DNA from: Candidatus Iainarchaeum sp. | GTDB lineage: Archaea > Iainarchaeota > Iainarchaeia > Iainarchaeales > UBA10219 | Direction: 5' to 3' | DNA length: 64,000 nucleotides | Assembly (NCBI GenBank): GCA_018304425.1 | Contig: JAGVWE010000002.1 | Span: forward strand, 62,001-126,000 | Part shown: one piece after another, positions 14,933 through 21,807 of the stretch | How the letters are laid out: each line of letters opens with the position of its first letter | How positions within the stretch are numbered: position 1 is the stretch's first letter | Notes under the pieces: model-generated | Databases searched by the model: none | Seen by the model: only the letters and a program-made list of their open reading frames with translations | Told to the model about the DNA's origin: nothing | Translations under genes and position numbers: made by a program

Positions 14933-15856
14933 ATGCCAGATGCAAGCAGCGCCTTTGAAGCCAATTCCGGGACCCTGGAAATCATTGGGTTCATGGCTCT
15001 TACCATCGTGGTCCTGCTGGTCCTTGGTTTCATCGTGTGGTACCTCCTCCGAATCACGAAAATCTTTCCCCTCAAAGCCTCCAACCCCTTTTCCAGCCAA
15101 GCCCCCGAACTCCCGGCGGAATACCTTCACTCGCCGGAGACCCGCAAAAAGGTCATCCACGCACTGGGCTGGGACCCCACCCCCTTCGCGCCCCGAGAAC
15201 TCCTCCACCTTGTCTTGGCCGACCCCAGCAGTTGGACCCTCATTGCCTCCAACCTGGTGGCCCTGGGCTTGGCCTGGCAGGAGAACGCGGGCCTCGCCAC
15301 GCTCTTGGCCGTGTACTGGTTTCAAAGCGTCATCATCGGTTTCTTCAACGCCTTCAAGATGCTGCTGGCCGAGGGAAGCGAGTTCAAGGCCGTCCTGGGA
15401 GACAGCGTGCTGGGAAAAGGCATCCAGTGGATTGGCCGCCTCTTCTTCACCGGGTTCTTCGCCTTCCACTATGGCTTGTTCCACTTCGTCTACGCCGCGT
15501 TCCTCGGCCTCGAAGGCCTCCTCGCACCCGCGGGCAACTCGGAGTGGCTTGGTTTTCCGGGCTTGTTCGGGCCGCCAAACCTGGAGGTCGTGCTGCCGGC
15601 CGCCGCCCTGTTCTTCTCCAACCACGGGTACTCGTTCATCCACAACCGCGGCACCGACAAACTCAAGTCCCCAGCCCAGCTCATGGCCGCGCCCTACGCG
15701 AGAATCATCCCCATGCACTTGACCCTCATCTTCGGGGCGCTCCTCTACGTCCTGGGCGGCCCGCTGCTGGCGCTCGGGTTGTTCGGCTTGCTCAAGACCG
15801 CGGCCGACGTCACCATGCACGTCCAAGAACACGCCCAGGCAACGGCCACGCAGTGA
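14933..15856 (+). CDS. Multi-pass membrane protein, DUF6498-like
   Basis: A 307-residue integral membrane protein with about six hydrophobic segments. The first is near residues 17-40 (GFMALTIVVLLVLGFIVWYL). The segment TLLAVYWFQSVIIGFFNAFK fits the conserved LYWxExxxxGxxNxxK pattern of DUF6498 proteins, whose function is unknown. A conserved-looking FHYGLFHFVYAAF follows. The start ATG at 14933 lies about 26 bp after GGCTTTTATTCAGG and is divergent from the coiled-coil gene. The family name is from memory of the motif and should be treated as probable. Confidence 0.65.
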   Translation: MPDASSAFEANSGTLEIIGFMALTIVVLLVLGFIVWYLLRITKIFPLKASNPFSSQAPELPAEYLHSPETRKKVIHALGWDPTPFAPRELLHLVLADPSSWTLIASNLVALGLAWQENAGLATLLAVYWFQSVIIGFFNAFKMLLAEGSEFKAVLGDSVLGKGIQWIGRLFFTGFFAFHYGLFHFVYAAFLGLEGLLAPAGNSEWLGFPGLFGPPNLEVVLPAAALFFSNHGYSFIHNRGTDKLKSPAQLMAAPYARIIPMHLTLIFGALLYVLGGPLLALGLFGLLKTAADVTMHVQEHAQATATQ

Positions 15857-15891
15857 AAAAAGGCGGAAAGCAGAAAATGGGTTGCGGGCAG

Positions 15892-15963
15892 TGGACTGGC
15901 CGGGAATCGAACCCGGAGTCTCCACAATGCCAATGTGGCGTCTTACCACTCGACTACCAGCCC
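15892..15963 (-). tRNA. tRNA-Ala (anticodon GGC)
   Basis: A 72-nt cloverleaf on the minus strand: acceptor GGGCTGG/CCAGTCC containing the G3-U70 wobble pair that is the main alanine identity element, anticodon stem CCACA/TGTGG with loop TTGGCAT (anticodon GGC), T-arm CCGGG-TTCGATT-CCCGG. Discriminator A; no encoded CCA, no intron. Confidence 0.96.
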
Positions 15964-16022
15964 AACTAAACAATATTGGCCAGAAGAAGGTAATTAAAGC
16001 TATGGGGTGGGCCGTCGGTTCG

Positions 16023-16736
16023 TTAATTGTAGGCCATGGCCCGTATCGTCCCCTTGCAGACCACGTCAAACGACTTGGGCTTAATCATGCCGTCTTCTTT
16101 CATGGTGTAATGGATGGTGATGACCCCGTTCGATAGCTTGGTTCCGGCCGGTGGCGTTGGAAAGCTCTCCACGACACCCCATTCCCCTCCCAGGGAATCG
16201 GCCCAGGTCTTCACTTCGGCCGTGCCAGCGAAGTCCCCGGAAAGGTCCGCATAGAAATCGGCAGCAGAATGAGGAATATCGAATTGCCCGGTAATCCGGT
16301 TCTCCCAGACTTCGAGGGTGAGTGCCACGCCATCCTGCCCGATGTGGATGTATTCGTCGCCTCCCCTGCAGGACGCGGTCGTTCTCTCCTGCACCTTCGC
16401 ATCTATCCTGGAGAACATGTCCTCGGGAGCGCAGGCATAGTTGCATTCGATTACCTTTACCGGGTAAAGGGACATGCTGTTCCCTGCGAGGTAGTCGATG
16501 GAGCGGAGACCCCGTGCATGGCAGTAGGCTTCTGAATCCAGGCAGTCGTCAAAGGTCTGGCAATCCTTGCAGACATAGCCAAACTTTGGAATCGATTCGC
16601 CGTCGGCGAAGAAGAAACCCGTTTGCCCAGGCGCCGTCTGCACCGCCGGTTTTTGTCCTGGAAAAGACAGGCAACCCACAAGAAGCAGGAAAACGAAGAG
16701 TGCGAGGCCCGGCAGCAATCCTTTGGTGGCCTTCAT
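16023..16736 (-). CDS. Secreted lipoprotein with cysteine-rich domain
   Basis: A 237-residue protein with a lipoprotein signal (ALFVFLLLVGC) and an exported domain. Several cysteines are grouped (YVCKDCQTFDDC, CHARG, ECNYACAPEDM), then a beta-rich C-terminal half with no clear family. It follows the LSm gene by 10 bp and is probably co-transcribed with it, though a shared function is not evident. It is convergent with tRNA-Ala. Function unknown; likely a surface protein. Confidence 0.75.
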   Translation of the reverse strand: MKATKGLLPGLALFVFLLLVGCLSFPGQKPAVQTAPGQTGFFFADGESIPKFGYVCKDCQTFDDCLDSEAYCHARGLRSIDYLAGNSMSLYPVKVIECNYACAPEDMFSRIDAKVQERTTASCRGGDEYIHIGQDGVALTLEVWENRITGQFDIPHSAADFYADLSGDFAGTAEVKTWADSLGGEWGVVESFPTPPAGTKLSNGVITIHYTMKEDGMIKPKSFDVVCKGTIRAMAYN

Positions 16737-16746
16737 GGTCTCAGGC

Positions 16747-16965
16747 TTAGGGCGCGATGAGGATGACGTTGTCGCCGCGCAAAATGATTTGCTTGAACTT
16801 GGTCTTGGGTTCGCCGTTGACGAGTTGCTCGGCGTGCTCGAGGACGATGTTCATGTGCACGTCAAAGGCCTTCAGGGTGCCCCTGATCTGGGTGTCGCCT
16901 TTCAGCGAGACCAGGACTTCCTTTCCAATCGCTTCATTCAAGAGGTCAAAGGGTCTATTCGTCAA
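16747..16965 (-). CDS. LSm (Sm-like archaeal) RNA-binding protein
   Basis: SmAP proteins form heptameric rings binding U-rich RNA. From the TTG at 16965 the 72-residue product begins TNRPFDLLNEAIGKEVLVS, the standard family start, with Sm1 (LKGDTQIRGTLKAFDVHMNI) and Sm2 (IILRGDNVILI). An upstream TTG at 16995 is open, but GAGGAG stands 9 nt before 16965 and a TATA box (CTTTTAAATAGC) lies just further up, inside the end of the minD gene. So it has its own promoter. Confidence 0.93.
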   Translation of the reverse strand: MTNRPFDLLNEAIGKEVLVSLKGDTQIRGTLKAFDVHMNIVLEHAEQLVNGEPKTKFKQIILRGDNVILIAP

Positions 16966-16978
16966 AAAAAACAACTCC

Positions 16979-17776
16979 TCAACGGGGTTTACCAAATAAG
17001 GACCTAAAGCTATTTAAAAGGCTTTGGATGAGCCCGGCTTTTTCCTGGGCCACGGACTCCACTGGCTTGCCGGCCACCCGCAGCGCGGCCTTGGCGAAGG
17101 CCAGCGAAGCCGGTGCATTGGGTTTTCGGACGACGACCGGAGAAACCTTTTCCTGCATGAAGCTCCGCCGCACTTCGTCGTCAAAGGGGATGATGCCCAG
17201 GACCGGCAGTTCCAGCATCTTCGAGACCTCGTCCTCGGAGACCTCGCCCTTCTCGCGTAACACGAAGTTGAGCACGACGCCAATGGGCTTGGCGCCCAGC
17301 CGCTGCGTGGTGATCTTAATCTTCAAGACGTCCGCAATGGAAGCACTGGTTGGCTGCGTGACGAGAAGCACCTCTTCGGCGGCCGCCAGCGAGGACAACA
17401 CGTTTTTCTCGATGCCGGCCGGGGCATCCAACAACACGTAGTCGAACATGGGGGCAATGGATTGCACGACCGAGCCCAGCCGCTCCGTGTCCACGCGGCG
17501 GTAGTTTTCGAGGCTCAGCCCCGAGGGAATGAATTTCACGCCCTCCGGGCCCTCGTAGAGCGCGTCCTGCACCGAGGCCTCGCCGAGGAGGACATCGTGC
17601 AAGGTGATGGGAGAGGAATGCATGCCCAGCAACAGGGATAGGTTGGCCATCGCGACATCCGCGTCCACCAGGCAGACATGGTAGCCCAGTCTCGTCAAGG
17701 CGATGCCGAGGTTGGCGGTAACCGTGGTCTTGCCCACGCCGCCCTTCCCGGACGCGATGGTGATGACGCGCGGCAT
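16979..17776 (-). CDS. minD: MinD/ParA-type ATPase
   Basis: A 265-residue deviant-Walker ATPase. The P-loop KGGVGKTTVTANLG (residues 10-23) includes the signature Lys, the A' motif is CLVDADVAMANLSLLLG and motif B is FDYVLLDAPAGIEKNV. The C-terminal ~20 residues (LIQSLLNSFRSLFGKPR) could form an amphipathic membrane-targeting helix like that of MinD. It is the last gene of a run NYN - DUF2226 - roadblock-like - MinD with 1-bp spacings, which suggests the ATPase works with those proteins in positioning or cell polarity. Archaeal MinD proteins are often not needed for division. Confidence 0.88.
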   Translation of the reverse strand: MPRVITIASGKGGVGKTTVTANLGIALTRLGYHVCLVDADVAMANLSLLLGMHSSPITLHDVLLGEASVQDALYEGPEGVKFIPSGLSLENYRRVDTERLGSVVQSIAPMFDYVLLDAPAGIEKNVLSSLAAAEEVLLVTQPTSASIADVLKIKITTQRLGAKPIGVVLNFVLREKGEVSEDEVSKMLELPVLGIIPFDDEVRRSFMQEKVSPVVVRKPNAPASLAFAKAALRVAGKPVESVAQEKAGLIQSLLNSFRSLFGKPR

Positions 17777-17777
17777 T

Positions 17778-18281
17778 TCAGGCTTCCTCCCGTGGAATGG
17801 GTTCGCTCAACGGCGGGGCAAGGAGCTTGGCCTTCATGAAGGCCTCGACTTCCCTGGCAATCGCGTGCATTTCGATGGTGGAGAGGCTGCTGCCCGCGCG
17901 CAGGATGTAGACTTTTTCGTTGAAGGGGAACAACATGTACCAGTTGCCCGCACGCACCAGGATGGCGTCGGAGTCCGGGATTTCGGCGCGCACGTAATTG
18001 AACAACGCCGTGCCCGTCAGGGCCTCGGTGTCCAGGTCTCCCTCGCTGGAAACCACCATGGAGCCATGCCGGTTGGCCACGATGATGGCGTCCACCGCGT
18101 GCTTTTTCTTCAAGACCGAGACGAGTTCCTGCAAGTGGGCCGGGTTTTCCTCGAACCGGTGCCGTTGGCTGAAGTCGTGGAGGGCCCGCAATTGCTCGAC
18201 GGGGAGGCAGGTGTCGTCCAGGTCGAGGAGCAGGCCGGAAGCCCGACGGAACACGAAACCAAGAAAGGAAGCCAGCGACAT
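17778..18281 (-). CDS. Roadblock/LC7-like domain protein
   Basis: A 167-residue protein. Residues 50-140 resemble a roadblock/longin-type fold: VDAIIVANRHGSMVVSSEGD, a central helix, then ILVRAGNWYMLFPFNEKVYI and a final helix. Roadblock proteins are small dimers that regulate NTPases such as MglA or ParA-like ATPases. Adjacency to MinD (1 bp) and DUF2226 (1 bp) makes an NTPase-regulating role plausible. The N-terminal 45 residues are not part of the domain. The fold call is from pattern only. Confidence 0.5.
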   Translation of the reverse strand: MSLASFLGFVFRRASGLLLDLDDTCLPVEQLRALHDFSQRHRFEENPAHLQELVSVLKKKHAVDAIIVANRHGSMVVSSEGDLDTEALTGTALFNYVRAEIPDSDAILVRAGNWYMLFPFNEKVYILRAGSSLSTIEMHAIAREVEAFMKAKLLAPPLSEPIPREEA

Positions 18282-18282
18282 G

Positions 18283-18786
18283 TCAGTTACCCAACTTATG
18301 TAAACCGAGTTTCTTTAAAAGGTGGTACTTGGACTCGGAAAAGCGTTTCTGCAACAGGATGGAGGCGAGGAAGCGCTCGGCGAAGGCCGTGGAGAACTCC
18401 TTGGCGAAGAGGCGTTGCACGCCGTTCTTTTCCAGGGCCGCTTTCAAGCGATAGCCCTCGTTGAGGGCAAGCACCAGGTCGACCTGCTGGTTGGACAGCT
18501 TCACCAGGTCGTAGACCGCATAATCGGAGGCCAAGGCATTGAAGCAGCACCGCGCGGCCTCCTCGGAGGAAACGCTTACGCCGTGCTTCAAGTACTCGTA
18601 AACCGAGGCCACGATTTTTCCGTCGCGGTAGAACAACGCGCCCTCCTCGATGCCTTCAACGCCTTCCACGGTGGCGACGAGGTAACCCGAAAAGCCCTCG
18701 TTCGCTTGCAGGAAGACCTCGCGCTTGTAGTCGGCTTGCTTGGCGTTCACGGCCTGGCGAAGCAGGCTCCCGGATGGCAGGTTCAC
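18283..18786 (-). CDS. DUF2226-like archaeal protein
   Basis: A 167-residue protein starting at GTG. It has a domain GFSGYLVATVEGVEGIEEGA, then LFYRDGKIVASVYEYLKHG, the pattern I associate with DUF2226, an archaea-only family, in which a short beta meander presents a turn (FxxGKxxAxxYE). Helices follow. It is sandwiched between the NYN and roadblock-like genes with tiny gaps. Function unknown; the neighbours suggest a regulatory partner of the MinD-type ATPase. Confidence 0.5.
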   Translation of the reverse strand: MNLPSGSLLRQAVNAKQADYKREVFLQANEGFSGYLVATVEGVEGIEEGALFYRDGKIVASVYEYLKHGVSVSSEEAARCCFNALASDYAVYDLVKLSNQQVDLVLALNEGYRLKAALEKNGVQRLFAKEFSTAFAERFLASILLQKRFSESKYHLLKKLGLHKLGN

Positions 18787-18787
18787 T

Positions 18788-19270
18788 TCATCCCTTCCTG
18801 GTCGCGCCCAACGAAATCACGTGGTCCGCGTTGTTCTTCAAGGCAGCCGCACTCTGGGGGTCGGCCAGGACGACAATGGTTTCCTTGCCATAGCGCTTGG
18901 CTTTCACGATGGCCGGCGTGAAGTCCGAGTCCCGGGTCACGAACGCAATCGCCTGGATGTGGGAGTTGAAAATGCATTCCACGGCTTCCGCGGCCATGCT
19001 CACGTCCACGTCCCCAACGGTAATGACGGTCTCGAAGCCCTGGTTGACGACGGCCTCCAAGAGCTTGTTGCTCGCGTACTGGTTGAGGAACACCTTGCCG
19101 ATTTTTATGCGGCCGAACTGCTCGATGGCCTTCTTGACGTCCTTCAAGTCGATGCCGAGCTCCTTGCGGAGGATGTTGGGGCCGTCCACGTAGACCGCGA
19201 TGTTGATTTTCTTGAGTTCCTTGCCGAACTTCGACAAACGCTCCCGGACTGCCTTGAAATCGACTTTCAC
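18788..19270 (-). CDS. NYN-domain (PIN-like) ribonuclease, LabA/DUF88 type
   Basis: NYN domains are PIN-fold nucleases. The 160-residue product has the acidic residues in order: NIAVYVDGPNILRK (first Asp and Asn), a TVGDVDVSMAAEAVE (Asp pair) and AFVTRDSDFTPAIVKAK (Asp-x-Asp), ending with ADHVISLG. All expected catalytic acids are present, so it should be active on RNA. GTG at 19270 is chosen because GAGGTG lies 7 nt upstream; GTG at 19276 is open. It starts the cluster leading to minD. Confidence 0.85.
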   Translation of the reverse strand: MKVDFKAVRERLSKFGKELKKINIAVYVDGPNILRKELGIDLKDVKKAIEQFGRIKIGKVFLNQYASNKLLEAVVNQGFETVITVGDVDVSMAAEAVECIFNSHIQAIAFVTRDSDFTPAIVKAKRYGKETIVVLADPQSAAALKNNADHVISLGATRKG

Positions 19271-19422
19271 GCCCACCCACCTCTATAAGTCGGACAACCC
19301 CAGGGGCGCCGACACAAACGCTATAAGGGCAGTAAAGTAATATATTAAGTGAATTTAAAGGAGGGGGCCGCGGAACCGGGCAACCTTTTTAAACCAAACC
19401 CCCCTATTAGCGTAGGATTTCC

Positions 19423-19827
19423 ATGGCCGAACCAGAACAGGGAGAAATCAAGTTCCACCAGGTGGGACAGCTCAAGACCGGCAGCTACGTCCTCATCGAC
19501 GGCGAAGCCTGCCAAATCAAGGACTTCGAGAAGTCCAAGCCCGGCAAGCACGGGGCCGCGAAAGCCCGCATTACGGGGATTGGCATCTTTTCCGGCCAGA
19601 AGCGGACCCTCATGAAGCCCACGAACGCGGACACGGAAGTTCCGCTCATCAAGCGTGGCAACGCCCAGGTCGTGGCCATCATGGGCGACACCGTGCAAAT
19701 CATGGACCAAAACGATTACACGACTTTCGACGTCGACAAGCCCAAGGACCTCCAAGGCCTGGCCTCGGGAGTCGAATGCGAGTACATCAAGTACGGCGCC
19801 CAAGTCAAGATTGTGCGAAAGAAATAG
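19423..19827 (+). CDS. eif5a: Translation initiation factor 5A
   Basis: aIF5A binds the ribosome E site and relieves stalling at polyproline runs. The 134-residue product has the hypusination loop SKPGKHGAAKAR (the Lys in GKHG is the modified residue) in the N-terminal SH3-like domain and an OB-fold C-terminal domain (VVAIMGDTVQIMDQNDYTTF). The exact loop (PGKHGAA) differs slightly from the common TGKHGHA. A TATA box CTTTTTAAACC lies about 30 bp before ATG. Hypusine synthesis genes are not in the window. Confidence 0.96.
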   Translation: MAEPEQGEIKFHQVGQLKTGSYVLIDGEACQIKDFEKSKPGKHGAAKARITGIGIFSGQKRTLMKPTNADTEVPLIKRGNAQVVAIMGDTVQIMDQNDYTTFDVDKPKDLQGLASGVECEYIKYGAQVKIVRKK

Positions 19828-19839
19828 GCCGCCTAATTT

Positions 19840-20763
19840 TCACGCCACCAGACGACGTAATTGCTTGTCCTTTCTCAGCGTGGACAGCGCGGCGTTCAAC
19901 AGTTCCCTGGCATCCAGCCGGTCGAGGCGCAACCGCGCGGCCACCCGGGGGAGCGGGTCCCCGCTGTAGAAGAACTCCCGCACCAGGTTTCGTTGCCTTT
20001 CGGGCAGCCGATTGATGGCGCCGCGGACGAGGGCCAGCTCCTCCCGCTTGGATGCACTCTCAAGAACGCTCGATACCATGCCCCGCGACGGCCGCTTTGT
20101 TCCCGCAGTGGCAGGGGTGACATGGACCAGGTCCCGCTGGGCGAAGACGGCGAGCAAGCCGACTTTCACCTTGTACCAGTATTCGACCATGGAATCGGAA
20201 ATCCTCTCCCGGTGTTCGGCCGGCATCGTCCGCCCCCTCAACTGACTCGGCTGCCCGCGGCGGGCAGCGGCAATCCTTTTTCGGGTGCGGCGAGGCATGG
20301 GTTTCCCACGGACGGCATCCGCTCGCTGGGCGAACACTTCCAACGTCCGCGCGGACGCTGGACGGCCTTGCAGGGCGGCGGAAATCCGGGCCCGTGTCTC
20401 CGGCGACCGGGGCTTGCCCTGCTTCGCGGCCGCGATGCGGTTGCGGTGAACGGCGGAAAAGCGTTTCCCCTTATGAGCCTCGGACCAACGCCGCCTGAAC
20501 GCCGCGCTGCGGTCCAACCACTCGCGGGCGGCCACCCGCATCTCGTTTGACGTGCGTCCCTCCAAGAGTTTCGCGAAATTCGGGCTGGGCCCGCGACGGG
20601 GGCGATAAAGGCAGGCCTCCATAGCCTCGGGTGTGTAAATGCCCCAAGCAGCGCCAAATTCACGGAGGTAGTGGTTGACCACGTTGGCGCGGGAAGCACC
20701 CCGAGAATGCAGGCTGATAGCCGGCTCAAACGTGGACATGGTCCACCTGCGCTGGCGCGACAT
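19840..20763 (-). CDS. NUMOD3-repeat protein with sigma-region-4-like HTH
   Basis: A 307-residue DNA-binding protein. The centre (about 95-205) holds repeated short modules of the NUMOD3 type, for example KRFSAVHRNRIAAAKQGKP, RSPETRARISAALQGRP and MPRRTRKRIAAARRGQP. NUMOD3 units normally follow GIY-YIG or HNH homing nucleases, but no nuclease motif is visible. The C terminus (about 250-300) resembles sigma region 4 helix-turn-helix: AINRLPERQRNLVREFF, then LPRVAARLRL and an Arg-rich last helix. The start has a TATA box (CCTTTTATAGG) 27 bp upstream. The gene is convergent with aIF5A (gap 12 bp) and sits with a broken gene in an accessory spot. Confidence 0.6.
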   Translation of the reverse strand: MSRQRRWTMSTFEPAISLHSRGASRANVVNHYLREFGAAWGIYTPEAMEACLYRPRRGPSPNFAKLLEGRTSNEMRVAAREWLDRSAAFRRRWSEAHKGKRFSAVHRNRIAAAKQGKPRSPETRARISAALQGRPASARTLEVFAQRADAVRGKPMPRRTRKRIAAARRGQPSQLRGRTMPAEHRERISDSMVEYWYKVKVGLLAVFAQRDLVHVTPATAGTKRPSRGMVSSVLESASKREELALVRGAINRLPERQRNLVREFFYSGDPLPRVAARLRLDRLDARELLNAALSTLRKDKQLRRLVA

Positions 20764-20847
20764 AAAGTAAAAGGTGATTAAGACCTATAAAAGGCTATTG
20801 GATAAAAACCGGCCAAAGCCAGAATCGTGCGAAAAAAAAGGACTGAT

Positions 20848-21579
20848 TCAGTTCATCCGTGCCCGCGAGCGCAGGTGATGCATCAATGGATTGGGGCTCC
20901 GCATCAGACTGAATTTGCGCATGAGTTGCCGGGCGAGTGCATGGGTTGCCTGGCTGCTGGTGTGGAGCTCGGCCCATCGCACGAGCAAGTCAATGAAGTC
21001 GAAGAGCGGGGCAAGCCTTTTGCGGTCACGCGCCTGCATACCCGGGTCAGCGCAGCCCCGGCCTCGGCTTTGTTTCGGCGCAGACCCTCAAGTAACTCTT
21101 GGCTGGCCCTGGTGTCCTTCATGGTCCGGAAAGCGATTTCCTTGTCTCGGATGAAACGTTCAAGGGTTTCCCTTACCACTGAAACGGACTGGTTGCGCTG
21201 CCCAAGCCAGGTGTCCTGAAGCAAGCCGAAGAGTCCCCGGCTGCTGCCAAACAATTCGCCGGCGTCCACCAGGCTGGCGGAGCCGTGCCTGCAACGCTGC
21301 ACCAAGGCCCGGTCGCGGACCAGGGACTTCACGGCATCCTGACTTCACGGCATCCTGTTTAACCGGGCCGGGGACGAGGACGGTCCAGATAAGTCGCCGG
21401 GCTTTTTCAAAAGCCAGCGCGGGTTCCACTCCTGGCCTGGCGGCCGCCAGGCCCAGGTCGACCACGGCTTGCCGGACCACGCCCAGGCGCCTGGAGCTCA
21501 TCCCCGCTTCGCGTGCCCGTTGTTCGGTGGACACCGGGCCTGTTACGGCCTTCGGGCTTCTGCGACGTTTGGACGCCAT
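20848..21579 (-). pseudogene. Unrecognised gene broken by a 16-bp tandem duplication
   Basis: Three pieces of one protein lie in a row. From ATG 21579: MASKRRRSPKAVTGPVSTEQ to VLVPGPVKQDAVKS. Then the frame shifts at the duplicated 16-mer (21325-21340 = 21341-21356); the reading continues KSLVRDRALVQRCRHGSASL to AEAGAALTRV. Near 21040 a 1-nt loss returns to the first frame, giving QARDRKRLAPLFDFIDLLVR and the end at 20848. Removing one copy of the 16-mer restores the first join exactly. The rebuilt protein is about 240 residues, basic and helical, with no family recognised. A TATA box (CGCTTAAATCC) 26 bp before ATG shows it was once a normal gene. Confidence 0.75.
21325..21356. repeat. 16-bp perfect tandem duplication
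   Basis: The 16-mer GACTTCACGGCATCCT occurs twice without a gap (21325-21340 and 21341-21356). Because 16 is not a multiple of three it frameshifts the gene it lies in. It looks like replication slippage or a recent mutation. Confidence 0.95.
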
Positions 21580-21807
21580 GAGAGAACAAGCGCTGAACCG
21601 GGATTTAAGCGTTTCGGCCGCGCACTTTCTTGGACGGCACATAATGGCTTGCCGTTCGGGTTTCGAACTCCACCCGCTTAACCGTTTTTCGCGGGTAATA
21701 TTGTGAGTTTGAATTAGACTCCCAGTACTGTTTCTAAGGCGGCGTGGCACCGGAAATGAGGGGTGTTCGCGCGGCTTTAAATAGGTGCGTAGACCAGTCT
21801 CTAAGGG

